Shown one piece after another: positions 53,802 through 62,940 of a stretch of DNA of 64,000 nucleotides (its first letter is position 1; each line of letters opens with the position of its first letter). The notes under the pieces are model-generated. The model searched no databases and was not told where the DNA came from. It worked only from the letters and a program-made list of their open reading frames with translations. The translations under genes were made by a program, and so were the position numbers. The stretch comes from Hypericibacter adhaerens (lineage in GTDB: Bacteria; Pseudomonadota; Alphaproteobacteria; Dongiales; Dongiaceae): contig NZ_CP042582.1 of NCBI RefSeq assembly GCF_008728835.1, positions 5,687,001 through 5,751,000 of the forward strand, written 5' to 3'.

Positions 53802-54803
53802 TTATCCTTCCGCGCGCAACGGGCGCGACAGGAGCGCGTCGATCGCCTGGTCGATCGCGGCCCCGCGGTTGAGGATCTCGTCGACGGCGCGGACGATCGG
53901 CATCTCGATGCCGGCGGCCTCGGCCTGGGCCCGCAGCACCGATGCCGTCCACACGCCTTCGGCCACGCTGCGCCGTCCCGCCTGATGCTCGGCGAGGCTG
54001 CGCCCTTCGCCGAGCGCCACGCCGAGCGAGAGGTTGCGCGACTGGCGGCCGCTGCAGGTCAGCACCAGATCGCCCAGCCCCGAGAGACCCATCAGCGTCT
54101 CGGGCCGGGCCCCGCGCGGCACCGCGAAGCGCATCATCTCGGCCAGGCCTCGCGCGATCAGGGCCGCGCGCGCATTGTCGCCGAGCCGGCGGCCGATCAC
54201 GATGCCGCAGGCGATGGCGAGCACGTTCTTGATGGCGCCGCCGAGCTCGACGCCGGTCACGTCGCTCGACCAGTAGAGACGGAAGCGCGGATTGGCCAGC
54301 GCCTCGACGATGGCCTGGCCCAGGCCCTCGTCGGCCGCGGCGACGGTCGCCGCCGTCGGCAGGTCGGCCGCGACCTCGGCGGCGAAGGTCGGGCCGCTCA
54401 GCACCGCCAGCGGACGTCCGGGCAGGGTCTGGCGCAGCAGCCCGGTCATGGTGAGGCCGCTGCGCTGCTCGATGCCCTTGGCGCAGACCACGACAGGACG
54501 GTCCTGCGGCCAGAGGGAAGCCAGGCGCTGCGTCGCCTCGCGCAGATGCTGCGCCGGCACCGCCAGCAGCAGGGCGTCGCGATCGGCGAGCGCCGCCGGA
54601 TCGGCGCTGGCCTCGATGCGCGGATCGAGCCGCTGGCCGGGCAGGTAATCGGGGTTCTCGTGCCGCGCCACGATGCCGGCCGCGACCTCCGGGCGATGCG
54701 TCCAGAGAAGCGCCTCGCGCCCGGCACGCGCGGCCGCGACCGCAAGCGCCGTGCCCCAGGCACCCGCACCGAGGATGCCCCAGCGCTGCAAGCCCCTCGT
54801 CAT
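53802..54803 (-). CDS. gpsA: NAD(P)-dependent glycerol-3-phosphate dehydrogenase
   Basis: This 333-aa enzyme reduces dihydroxyacetone phosphate to sn-glycerol 3-phosphate for phospholipid synthesis. The N-terminal NAD motif is GILGAGAWGTALA near residue 9; later blocks are SGPTFAAEVA, the catalytic lysine in GGAIKNVLAIACGI, and LSGLGDLVLTCSGRQSRN. Its ATG overlaps the tsaD stop codon (ATGA), showing translational coupling in a tsaD-gpsA operon. Length matches the family. Confidence 0.97.
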   Translation of the reverse strand: MTRGLQRWGILGAGAWGTALAVAAARAGREALLWTHRPEVAAGIVARHENPDYLPGQRLDPRIEASADPAALADRDALLLAVPAQHLREATQRLASLWPQDRPVVVCAKGIEQRSGLTMTGLLRQTLPGRPLAVLSGPTFAAEVAADLPTAATVAAADEGLGQAIVEALANPRFRLYWSSDVTGVELGGAIKNVLAIACGIVIGRRLGDNARAALIARGLAEMMRFAVPRGARPETLMGLSGLGDLVLTCSGRQSRNLSLGVALGEGRSLAEHQAGRRSVAEGVWTASVLRAQAEAAGIEMPIVRAVDEILNRGAAIDQAIDALLSRPLRAEG

Positions 54804-55885
54804 GCCTTGACGCCGGCGCCGGCTGCGCGCGGCGCCGTCGGATCGAGCGGCCAGCGCGGGCGCGCGGCGAAATCGAGGCCGTCGCCATGGGCGGAGTCGG
54901 TCAGGCCCGCCTCGAGCCGCTCGATGCCGGCCCAGGCGATCATGGCGGCATTGTCGGTGCAGAGACGCGAGGGGGGCGCCACCAACGGCAGGTCGTGGGC
55001 GCGGGCGACCCGCTCCAGCGCCTGGCGGATGCGCTGGTTGGCGGCGACGCCGCCGGCGGCGACCAGCGCCGTCAGGCGCGGCGTCGCGGCAGCGGCAGCC
55101 TCGAGCGCATGCGCGGTGCGATCCGCGAGAACCGCCGCGATCGATTCCTGCAGCGCCAGCGCCAGCCCGTCGCGCTCGGGCAGCGCGCCGTCCGCGGCCC
55201 GTTCCTGCGCGCGCTGGCGCAACGCGGTCTTGAGGCCGGAGAAGGAGAAATCGCAGCCGGGCCGTCCCAGCATCGGGCGCGGCAGGCCATAGGCATCCGG
55301 ATCGATTCCCGCGGCCTTGGCGCGTGCGGCCGCCTGCTCGATGGCAGGACCGCCGGGATAGCCCAGCCCCAGGATCTTGGCACCCTTGTCGAAGGCTTCG
55401 CCCGCCGCGTCGTCGACCGTCGTGCCGAGGCGGCGATAGCGGCCGACGCCCTCGACCCGCAGCAGCTGGCAATGGCCGCCCGACACCAGCAGGAGCAGAT
55501 AGGGGAAGGCGACGCCGGGATCGAGTCGCGCCGAGAGCGCATGGCCCTCGAGATGATTGATCGCGAGGAAGGGCCGGTCGAGCGCCAGCGCCATGGCCTT
55601 GCCCATGGTGACGCCGACCAGCACGCCCCCGATGAGACCGGGGCCCGCGGTCGCCGCGATCGCATCGAGCTCGTGGGGCTTCATGCCGGCCTGCGCCAGC
55701 GCCCGGGCGATCAGGCGGTCGAGCTGGCCCAGGTGGCTGCGCGCCGCGATCTCGGGCACCACCCCGCCGAAGGGGCGATGCTCGGTGAGCTGCGAGAGCA
55801 CGAGGTCGGCCAGGCGCCGCCGCCCGTCATCGACGATCGCGACCGCGGTTTCGTCACAGCTGGATTCGATACCTAGAACACGCAT
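54800..55885 (-). CDS. tsaD: tRNA N6-adenosine threonylcarbamoyltransferase
   Basis: This 361-aa ASKHA-fold enzyme transfers the threonylcarbamoyl group to A37 of ANN-decoding tRNAs. Landmarks are LGIESSCDETAVAIVDD, the metal site HLEGH near residue 110, LLLVSGGHCQL, DDAAGEAFDKGAK and ALVAAGGVAANQRIR. ATG 55885 gives the standard MRVLGIESSCD start although its Shine-Dalgarno is poor. Its stop overlaps the gpsA start by four bases, and it is divergent from hemC across 288 bases, the usual alphaproteobacterial arrangement. Confidence 0.97.
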   Translation of the reverse strand: MRVLGIESSCDETAVAIVDDGRRRLADLVLSQLTEHRPFGGVVPEIAARSHLGQLDRLIARALAQAGMKPHELDAIAATAGPGLIGGVLVGVTMGKAMALALDRPFLAINHLEGHALSARLDPGVAFPYLLLLVSGGHCQLLRVEGVGRYRRLGTTVDDAAGEAFDKGAKILGLGYPGGPAIEQAAARAKAAGIDPDAYGLPRPMLGRPGCDFSFSGLKTALRQRAQERAADGALPERDGLALALQESIAAVLADRTAHALEAAAAATPRLTALVAAGGVAANQRIRQALERVARAHDLPLVAPPSRLCTDNAAMIAWAGIERLEAGLTDSAHGDGLDFAARPRWPLDPTAPRAAGAGVKA

Positions 55886-56173
55886 GGCACGACTCGGGAG
55901 TGGACGAGGGAACGGCGACTCGATGACGGGATCGCCTTGATCCATGTCATCGGAAGAGGCGATGGCGGGCGCGATCCTAATCGCGGAGAGCGGGCGCCGC
56001 CAGCCGGGCGACTCCGCGACCGATGGCCGCCTTATTCCAGCCCGCAAATTGACATGAGAGGCTGAAAAATGGGCCGGGCCGGGCCGCTTGCCAGCGCCGG
56101 TCCAAAGCCCTAAAGCTGGGTCCGGATTCGAAGAAAAAGCCCAAGGATCACCGATGATTCCGAGCCGCCGCCC

Positions 56174-57115
56174 ATGACGCAAGCCCGCCTGCGAATCGGC
56201 ACGCGCGGCAGTCCCTTGGCGCTGGCCCAGGCGCATGAGTTGCGCGACCGCCTGAGGGCCGCGCATGATGAGTTGCGCGAGCCGGACGCGATCGAGATTC
56301 GCATCATCAGGACGACCGGCGACAAGGTCCAGGACCGGCCTCTGGCCGAAATCGGCGGCAAGGGGCTTTTCACCAAGGAGATCGAGGAGGCGCTGATCGA
56401 TCGGCAGATCGACGCGGCGGTTCATTCGATGAAGGATGTGGAGACGCATCTGCCGCCAGGTCTCGAGATCTCGACCCTGCTGGAGCGTGAGGATCCGCGC
56501 GACGTGCTGATCGCGCGCGCAGGCACCAGCCTCGCGAGCCTGCCCGAGGGCACCGTGGTCGGTTCCGCCTCCTTGCGGCGCAAGGCGCAGATCCTGCTGC
56601 ACCGTCCCGATCTGCCGGTGGTCAATCTGCGCGGCAATGTCGGAACCCGGCTGCAGAAGCTGACGGAGGGCAAGATCGGCGCGACGCTGCTGGCGCTGGC
56701 GGGCCTCAAGCGGCTGGGAATGCAGGACCGGGCGACGGCGCTGCTCTCGACCGACGAGATGCTGCCGGCGCCGGGGCAGGGTGCCATCGGCATCGAGATC
56801 CGCGCCGAGGATGCGGCGACCCGGCGCTGGCTGGCGCCGCTCGATCATCGGGCCACCCGGATCGCGGTGACGGCCGAGCGCGCGCTCCTCGCCACGCTCG
56901 ACGGCTCCTGCCGGACCCCGATCGCGGCCCTGGCCGAGGCCGGGGGCGATCGTCTCTCGCTCCGGGCCCTGATCGCGCTTCCCGACGGCAGCGACCATCA
57001 CCGCGCGACCATCGAGGGGCCGGCCGCCGAAGCGGAGGCGCTGGGCCGCGAGGCGGGGCGCGCCCTCAAGGCCAAGGCGGGCCCGTCCTTCTTCGCCCGA
57101 CTTCAAGGAGCCTGA
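56174..57115 (+). CDS. hemC: Hydroxymethylbilane synthase (porphobilinogen deaminase)
   Basis: This 313-aa enzyme polymerises four porphobilinogens into hydroxymethylbilane. Conserved blocks are RIGTRGSPLALAQA at the N-terminus, IGGKGLFTKEIEEAL, VHSMKDVETHLP (catalytic Asp), GSASLRRKAQ, LRGNVGTRL, and LDGSCRTPIA, whose cysteine holds the dipyrromethane cofactor. Length matches the family. It starts a plus-strand run with the HemD fusion (25-base gap) and HemY, so one hem operon is likely. Confidence 0.97.
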   Translation: MTQARLRIGTRGSPLALAQAHELRDRLRAAHDELREPDAIEIRIIRTTGDKVQDRPLAEIGGKGLFTKEIEEALIDRQIDAAVHSMKDVETHLPPGLEISTLLEREDPRDVLIARAGTSLASLPEGTVVGSASLRRKAQILLHRPDLPVVNLRGNVGTRLQKLTEGKIGATLLALAGLKRLGMQDRATALLSTDEMLPAPGQGAIGIEIRAEDAATRRWLAPLDHRATRIAVTAERALLATLDGSCRTPIAALAEAGGDRLSLRALIALPDGSDHHRATIEGPAAEAEALGREAGRALKAKAGPSFFARLQGA

Positions 57116-57140
57116 TCGGCGAACCCAGGGGATCCTCGCG

Positions 57141-59330
57141 ATGACGCTCACCGCTCTCATCACCCGACCCGACGAAGACGCCGAACCGCTGGCGGCGGCG
57201 CTCATCGCGCGCGGCATCACGGTCGTGCGCGAGCCGCTGCTGTCGGTCAAACCCGTCAGCGATGCCACGATCGATCTCGAGGGCGTGCAGGCGCTGCTCT
57301 TCACCAGCGCCAACGGCGTGCGCGCCTTCGCCAACCTGTCGCAGAAGCGCGACCTGCCCGTATTCGCGGTCGGCGACAACACCGCGCGCGCGGCGCGCGC
57401 CGCCGGATTCGAGACGGTCGAGAGCGCTGCCGGCGCGGTCGAGGATCTGGCGCGGCTGGTGGCGCGCCGCCTCGATCCCAAGCGCGGCGCGCTCTTCCAT
57501 GCGGCCGGTTCCGCGGTCGCGGGCGATCTGACGGGGCTCCTGGGCGCGGAAGGATTCGAGCTCCGGCGCGCCATGCTCTATTCGGCCGATCAGGCGACCG
57601 CCCTGACCGACGATGTCAGGGGACGGCTGGAACGCGGCGAGATCGGGCTGGTGCTGCTGTTCTCGCCCCGCACGGCGGAAACCTTCCTCACGCTGGTGCA
57701 GGGTGCGGGTGAGGCCGCGCTCAACGGCATCGAGCAGGCGACGGCGCTCTGCCTCAGCCCGGCGGTGGCGAAGGCCGTGCAGGCGCTGCCCTGGCGCTCG
57801 CTCATGACGGCGGAGAAGCCCGACCTGCCCTCGATGCTGCGGCTGGTCGATCAGGCGGCGGAAGCGGCGAGGCCGGCCGCCGCTACGGCGCGCGAGGCTG
57901 CGGCCGTCGCCGACACGCCGGCGCCGGCCGATATCGAAGCGGCCCTCAAGCGCATGGCGCGCCGACCGGCGCCCGCGCGCCGCTTCATTCTGGTGGCGGC
58001 GCTGCTGATCCTGATCGTCGCCGTCGCGGCCTCGCGCCCGGTCTGGCAGCCGCTCATCGACCGCGCGACTCACACCGCCGAGACGATCGCGCCGGCTTCG
58101 GACAGCGGCGCCGGCCTCGCGAGCGACGGCGGCACGACCGCGCCCGCTTCGTCCGGCGGCGGGACGGCTGCGACCGCGGATGCCGGCAGCCTCAAGACCG
58201 AGCTGGCGCAGGTCGAAAGCGACCTGGCGCTGATCCAGGCCGCGATGGAGCGCGCCGTCCAGGAGCGCCAGGCGCAATGGGAACGCATCGGCGCGCTCGA
58301 GAAGAAGGCGGGCGATCTCGCGCAGAAGCTGGACGATCTGGTGAAGGCCCAGGGCGATCTGCAATCGCAGCTCCAGCAGCAGCCCATGGCCGCCACCGGC
58401 GCGCCGGCGCTGCCCGACGATATCGCAGCCCTGCCGGCCGAGCTTGCGGATCTGCGCACGAAGCTCGACAGCCTGGCCGCCGCGCAGGCTTCGGCGGCAG
58501 CGAACGTGCCGGCCCCCGACAGCGGCACGCCGGCGCCCGCCCCCGATACGGCCGCTCTCGCCGCGCTGCAATCCTCGCTGGATCAGGTCGCGAGCGAGAA
58601 CGCGCATCTGAAGGCGAGCCTCGACGAGGCCACTCAGCGCCTCGGTGCCATCGACCAGCTCCAGCAGGAGAACACGCAGCTCAAGGCCACGCTGGACCAG
58701 GCGGCGCAACGCCTGGCCGCGCTCGAGGCGCGGCCTACGAGCGGCCCCGAAGCCAAGGACGCGGCCCTGCTGCTGGCGACGGCGCGCCTCAAGAGCGCCA
58801 TCGCCGCCGGGCGTCCCTTCACGACGGAGCTGCAGGCGGTCGATGGCCTGGCACAGAACGACGACGGTCTCGCCGACGCGCTGACCAAGGCGCATACGAC
58901 CTTGGGCCATTACGCGCCTTCGGGGCTGCCCACCACCGCGGTGCTGCTGCAGCAGGTGCCGGACCTGGTGGACCAGGCGCTCACCGCCTCGGGCGGCGCG
59001 CTGGCCGAGACCCCGACCGGCCAGGGCTGGCTCGACCGGCTGATGAAGGGCGTCTCGAAGCTGGTCCGGATCAGGCCCAGCGACGGTGCCGCCGAAGGCG
59101 ACAGCGTCTCGGATCGCCTGTCGCGGGCCGAGACCGCGGCATCGACCGGCGATCTGCCGGGGACGGCTGCGGCGATGGATGGCCTGACGGGCCCCGCGGC
59201 CGACGTGGTAAAGGATTGGCGCGAGCAGGCCACGGCCCGTCTCCAGGCCGACCCTGCGCTCGACGGGCTCGAACAAGCGGCACTGGCGCGGCTGACGGCC
59301 TCGCCTTCCACCGCCAGCGGCGGCGGCTGA
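57141..59330 (+). CDS. Fused uroporphyrinogen-III synthase and Mic60/mitofilin-like membrane protein
   Basis: This 729-aa protein joins two activities in one uninterrupted frame. Residues 1 to about 240 are HemD, which closes hydroxymethylbilane to uroporphyrinogen III: TRPDEDAEPLA, LLFTSANGVRAFA, FAVGDNTARAARAAGF and LFSPRTAETF. An Ala/Pro-rich linker (240-280) leads to one membrane helix (281-298), a low-complexity stretch and coiled coils (about 350-415 and 470-530). Residues about 538-718 match the C-terminal domain of alphaproteobacterial mitofilin homologues (AALLLATARLKSAIAAGRPF, GWLDRLMKGVSKLVRIRP). Usually these are separate adjacent genes. The membrane helix orientation would leave HemD in the cytoplasm and the Mic60 part in the periplasm. 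AGGGG precedes ATG 57141. Confidence 0.88.
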   Translation: MTLTALITRPDEDAEPLAAALIARGITVVREPLLSVKPVSDATIDLEGVQALLFTSANGVRAFANLSQKRDLPVFAVGDNTARAARAAGFETVESAAGAVEDLARLVARRLDPKRGALFHAAGSAVAGDLTGLLGAEGFELRRAMLYSADQATALTDDVRGRLERGEIGLVLLFSPRTAETFLTLVQGAGEAALNGIEQATALCLSPAVAKAVQALPWRSLMTAEKPDLPSMLRLVDQAAEAARPAAATAREAAAVADTPAPADIEAALKRMARRPAPARRFILVAALLILIVAVAASRPVWQPLIDRATHTAETIAPASDSGAGLASDGGTTAPASSGGGTAATADAGSLKTELAQVESDLALIQAAMERAVQERQAQWERIGALEKKAGDLAQKLDDLVKAQGDLQSQLQQQPMAATGAPALPDDIAALPAELADLRTKLDSLAAAQASAAANVPAPDSGTPAPAPDTAALAALQSSLDQVASENAHLKASLDEATQRLGAIDQLQQENTQLKATLDQAAQRLAALEARPTSGPEAKDAALLLATARLKSAIAAGRPFTTELQAVDGLAQNDDGLADALTKAHTTLGHYAPSGLPTTAVLLQQVPDLVDQALTASGGALAETPTGQGWLDRLMKGVSKLVRIRPSDGAAEGDSVSDRLSRAETAASTGDLPGTAAAMDGLTGPAADVVKDWREQATARLQADPALDGLEQAALARLTASPSTASGGG

Positions 59331-59353
59331 CGGCAGGAGGACGCGCAAGGCCC

Positions 59354-60811
59354 ATGCGCAGCACGCTCTGGTTTCTGCTGAAGCTCGCGATCCTGGTCGC
59401 GGCCGCGATCTGGGTTGCGGATCGGCCCGGTCATGTCAGCTTCGATTGGCTCGGCTGGCGCGTCGATACCAGCGTGGGCGTGCTGCTGGCGGCCTTGCTG
59501 CTGCTGATGGCGCTGGCGGCGGTGATCTACCGGCTCTGGGGCATCATTGTCCGGGGTCCGCGCCGGATGGCCGAGCGGCGCGGCGAGCGCCAGCGCCTTA
59601 AGGGCTACCGGGCGCTGACCCAGGGCATGGTCGCGGTCGCCGCGGGCGATGCGGAGGAAGCGAAGCGCCAGGCGCGCATCGCCCATGGGCTGCTGAGCGA
59701 GCCGCCCCTGACTCTGCTGCTGGCGGCCCAGGCGGCGCAGCTCTCGGGCGACGAGACCGCGGCGCGGCGCTATTTCACCGCCATGCTGGAGCGGCCCGAG
59801 ACGGCTTTCCTCGGCATGCGTGGCCTGCTCAACCAGGCGCTCGCCAAGGGCGACACGAGCGAAGCCCTGAAGCTCGCCGCCAAGGCGCATGAGGAGCGGC
59901 CGCAGGCGGGCTGGGCCGCGAAGGCGCTGCTGGATCTCGAGCTGAAGCAGGGCGAGTGGATCTCCGCGCGCCGCACCGCCAAGGCCGCCGAGAAGCTCAA
60001 GGTCATCGATCGCGAGCGCTATCGCCGCATCGAGGGGGTGACGCTGCTGGAGCAGGCACGGCTCGAGCCGGAGCCGGTGCGGGCCGTCGCCCTGGCGCGC
60101 GACGCGGTGCGGCTGCTGCCGGACTTCGTCCCGGCGCTCGCCATCGAGGCGCGGGTGATGGCCAAGGCCTCGCGCGAGCGCGAGGCCGAGAAGATCCTGG
60201 AGAAGGCCTGGGGGCGCGGTCTGGCGCATCCCGCGATCGCCGGCGCCTACGCGGCGTTGCGGCCGAGCGAGAGCGCGCTCGACCGGGCGCGCCGTTTCGA
60301 GAAGCTGACGCAAGCCCGTCCCGATGCCGTGGAGAGCCGGCTGACTCTGGCGGAGACTGCTATCGCCGCGGGGCTTTGGGGACCGGCCCGCAAGGCGCTG
60401 GAGGCGGTGGCCGCGGCCGAGAAGGCGGCACCCTCCGCGCGCCTCTGCCGCCTGATGGCGCGCCTGGAAGAAGGCGAGCATGGCGATCTCGCTGCCGCCC
60501 GGCGCTGGCTTATGGCGGCGGCCGACGCGCCGCCGGACCCGGCCTGGGTTTGCGGCGAATGCGGCGCCGCCGCCTCGGAATGGAGTGCGCGCTGCGGCCA
60601 TTGCGGCGAGTTCGACAGCCTTGCCTGGAAGGAAGGTGCCCGCGTGGTTCCGGCGCTCGCCGATGCGCGCGCCGGCGAAGCGCGCTATCTGCCGCCGGCG
60701 ACGGTGACGCCGGCCCCGACTCCAGCGGCTTCGGCTCCGGCCGCGACGGGCGGCGAGACGAAACCGGTCGAAGGCACGGCGCCGGTCGAGGCGGCACGGT
60801 TGATCACCTGA
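59354..60811 (+). CDS. hemY: HemY-like TPR membrane protein with C-terminal zinc ribbon
   Basis: This 485-aa protein belongs to the HemY N-terminal-domain family found after hemD in proteobacteria; it is not the protoporphyrinogen oxidase HemY of Bacillus. Two membrane helices (about 7-22 and 42-66) precede an alpha-helical TPR region (about 85-390). A four-cysteine zinc ribbon, C400, C403, C414 and C417 (CGEC and CGHC), follows, and then a Pro/Ala-rich tail. The TPR plus cysteine ribbon recalls LapB/YciM. The role in the family is poorly defined, probably scaffolding. AGGAGG lies about 12 bases before ATG 59354. It is the last gene of the hem run. Confidence 0.9.
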   Translation: MRSTLWFLLKLAILVAAAIWVADRPGHVSFDWLGWRVDTSVGVLLAALLLLMALAAVIYRLWGIIVRGPRRMAERRGERQRLKGYRALTQGMVAVAAGDAEEAKRQARIAHGLLSEPPLTLLLAAQAAQLSGDETAARRYFTAMLERPETAFLGMRGLLNQALAKGDTSEALKLAAKAHEERPQAGWAAKALLDLELKQGEWISARRTAKAAEKLKVIDRERYRRIEGVTLLEQARLEPEPVRAVALARDAVRLLPDFVPALAIEARVMAKASREREAEKILEKAWGRGLAHPAIAGAYAALRPSESALDRARRFEKLTQARPDAVESRLTLAETAIAAGLWGPARKALEAVAAAEKAAPSARLCRLMARLEEGEHGDLAAARRWLMAAADAPPDPAWVCGECGAAASEWSARCGHCGEFDSLAWKEGARVVPALADARAGEARYLPPATVTPAPTPAASAPAATGGETKPVEGTAPVEAARLIT

Positions 60812-60840
60812 GCCGATCGTGGCCGGCGCCGCGCAAATGA

Positions 60841-60874
60841 AAATGCCGCCGGGGGTCGGGCCACGGCGGCATTT
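60841..60874. terminator. Bidirectional terminator between hemY and the GlsB-like gene
   Basis: AAATGCCGCC (60841-60850) and GGCGGCATTT (60865-60874) form a perfect 10-bp stem with a 14-base loop, flanked by A-rich sequence on the left and TTT on the right. It can serve the convergent genes on both sides. Confidence 0.8.
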
Positions 60875-60899
60875 CCGTCCGTTGTCGGGCGGGTCGGCG

Positions 60900-61151
60900 T
60901 CAGGCGCGCTTGATCATCCGGTAGCCGACCAGCAGCACCAGCGAGCCCAGGATGGCGACGATGAGGCTGTGCCAGCTGAAGCCGTCGAGGCCGCCGAGGC
61001 CGAGCTGGGTGGCGATGAAGCCGCCGATCACGGCGCCCACGATGCCGATGATGATCGTCACGAAGAATCCGCCCGGGTCGTTGCCGGGCATGATGAACTT
61101 GGCGATGGCGCCGGCGATGAGGCCGAGCACGATCCACGAAATGATACCCAT
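60900..61151 (-). CDS. GlsB/YeaQ/YmgE-family membrane protein
   Basis: This 83-aa protein consists of three hydrophobic, glycine-zipper-like helices: ISWIVLGLIAGAIAKFIMPG, GFFVTIIIGIVGAVIGGFIA and SLIVAILGSLVLLVGYRM. The PGNDPGGF motif is diagnostic of the transglycosylase-associated/GlsB family. Members are stress-induced in several bacteria but lack a defined biochemical function. GGGGAG lies upstream of ATG 61151. Convergent with hemY. Confidence 0.93.
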   Translation of the reverse strand: MGIISWIVLGLIAGAIAKFIMPGNDPGGFFVTIIIGIVGAVIGGFIATQLGLGGLDGFSWHSLIVAILGSLVLLVGYRMIKRA

Positions 61152-61323
61152 GGTCCTGGACTCCCCTTGTCACTGCCGGACCCGGTCGAGGTCCGATCCG
61201 AGCGCCGCCGCGGGCGCGGTCTCGGAGCGAAATGTAACCCCTCGGGGACACGCATAACAGGGGATAGGTACGGAGGCCCCCAACCTCCGCACCCGCCACA
61301 CCCTGAATCGCGGCCGGTCTTCC

Positions 61324-62940
61324 TCAGACGGCCGGCGTCAATTCGACCTGGAACAGATCCTGGTTCTTCATGTCCTTGAGCGTCACCGTCATGGCGGTGC
61401 TGGCGCCGTCGATATGGACATGGCCGAAGAACTGGTAGCCGGCGCTGGGCGCCAGGTTCGACTGGCCCGCATCCGGCGCCTTGATGAACTTGAGCTGCGG
61501 CCCGAAGGTCGGGTCGAGTTCGTTGGGCCCGAAGGTGCCGGCATTGAGGGGGCCCGAGACGAATTCCCAGAACGGCTCGAAATCCTGGAACTTCGCCTGA
61601 TTGGGGTCGTAGTAGTGCGCCGCCGCGTAATGCACGTCGGCCGTGAACCAGACCGTGTTGACGATCCCGTTCTGCTTGATGAAGGAGAGGAGATCGGCGA
61701 TCTCGAGCTCGCGGCCGAGCGGCGGTCCGCCATCCTTGTTGGCGATGGCCTCGATATTGTCGCCGTCCGGAACGACGAGCCCGATCGGCATGTCGGCGGC
61801 GATCGCCTTCCATACTGCCTTGCTCGCCTTCAGCTCCTGCTTGAGCCAGGCGATCTGCTGCGGCCCCATGAAGGCGGTGTCGGGTCCCGCGGTGGGCTGA
61901 AGATCCTTCGAGTTGTCGCCGCGATAGTTGCGCATGTCGAGCATGAAGACGTCGAGCAGCGGGCCGTAGCGGACCACGCGGTAGATGCGCTCGGCATCCT
62001 CGGGCTGGGTGCGCATCGGCATATATTCGCGAAACGCCTGGCTGGCATTGGCCGAAAGCAGCGCCAGGCTCTTCACCTGATAGCGGTCGTCGTTGCCGAT
62101 GACCTGGCGCGGATACCAGTTGTTGCGGGTCTCGTGATCGTCCCACTGGGCCAGCATCGGCACGGCCGCGTTGAAGGCGCGCAGGTTCTCGTCCATGAGA
62201 TTGTATTTGTAGGCGCCGCGATAGTCGGCCAGCGTCTGGCAGACCTTGGATTTCTCCTCGGTGACGATGTTCTTCCAGGTGGTTCCGTCCGGCAGCGCCA
62301 CCTCGGCCTTGATCGGTCCGTCGGCATAGATCGAATCGCCGGAATGGATGAAGAAGTCGGGCGTGAGATCCGTCATCGATTTGAAGATGGTCATGCCGCC
62401 GAAGCCGGGATTGATGCCCCAGCCCTGGCCGGCCACGTCGCCGCCCCAGACGAAATTGACGTCGCGCTTGTCGGCGGGCGCCGTGCGGAAGCGACCGGTC
62501 AAGGGTTCGCTCAGGCTGGCGAGGTCGCTCAGGTCCTCGAAGCTCACCCGGTAGAACACGTCCTGGCCGGCGGGCAGGCCCGTCAGCACCGTGCGCGCGG
62601 TGAAGTCGCTGACATCGAGCGCCGCCGGACCGGCGATGCGGCTGGCATCGGCGAAGCCGTCGCTCGTCGCATACTCGACGATCATCCGTGCCGGCCGGTC
62701 GGTGCGGGCCCAGATCACGGCGCCGTCGGCGCTGACATCGCCGCTCTGGACGCCGTGGGTGATGAGGGGCCGGCTGCCTTGGGCCAGCGCCGGGCGCGGC
62801 ATCAGCAGCGAGGGGCCCGACAGCAGCGCGGTGCCGACGCCGGCCGTGCCGGCGCGCAGCAGCCAGCGGCGCGAGATCGAGGGCCAGAGGGGGGATTTGG
62901 GCGAAGGGGTTTGGGCAGGCGGGGTCCGCTTGGCGCTCAT
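61324..62940 (-). CDS. phoD: PhoD-like alkaline phosphatase, Tat-exported
   Basis: This 538-aa protein has a Tat signal at about residues 20-55 (SRRWLLRAGTAGVGTALLSG, then PRPALAQ), an N-terminal fibronectin-like PhoD domain (GVQSGDVSADGAVIWARTDR) and the metallophosphatase domain with WGGDVAGQGWG, HSGDSIYADGP, QWDDHETRNN and TADVHYAAAH metal-ligand motifs. PhoD enzymes are Ca/Fe-dependent phosphodiesterase/phosphomonoesterases that release phosphate from organic sources outside the cytoplasm. No Pho box could be identified with confidence upstream. Confidence 0.93.
   Translation of the reverse strand: MSAKRTPPAQTPSPKSPLWPSISRRWLLRAGTAGVGTALLSGPSLLMPRPALAQGSRPLITHGVQSGDVSADGAVIWARTDRPARMIVEYATSDGFADASRIAGPAALDVSDFTARTVLTGLPAGQDVFYRVSFEDLSDLASLSEPLTGRFRTAPADKRDVNFVWGGDVAGQGWGINPGFGGMTIFKSMTDLTPDFFIHSGDSIYADGPIKAEVALPDGTTWKNIVTEEKSKVCQTLADYRGAYKYNLMDENLRAFNAAVPMLAQWDDHETRNNWYPRQVIGNDDRYQVKSLALLSANASQAFREYMPMRTQPEDAERIYRVVRYGPLLDVFMLDMRNYRGDNSKDLQPTAGPDTAFMGPQQIAWLKQELKASKAVWKAIAADMPIGLVVPDGDNIEAIANKDGGPPLGRELEIADLLSFIKQNGIVNTVWFTADVHYAAAHYYDPNQAKFQDFEPFWEFVSGPLNAGTFGPNELDPTFGPQLKFIKAPDAGQSNLAPSAGYQFFGHVHIDGASTAMTVTLKDMKNQDLFQVELTPAV

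Noticed and set aside
57066-59348. Minus-strand frame of 760 codons opposite the hemD fusion
   Set aside because: Compositional shadow of an Ala-rich coding strand, no motifs.
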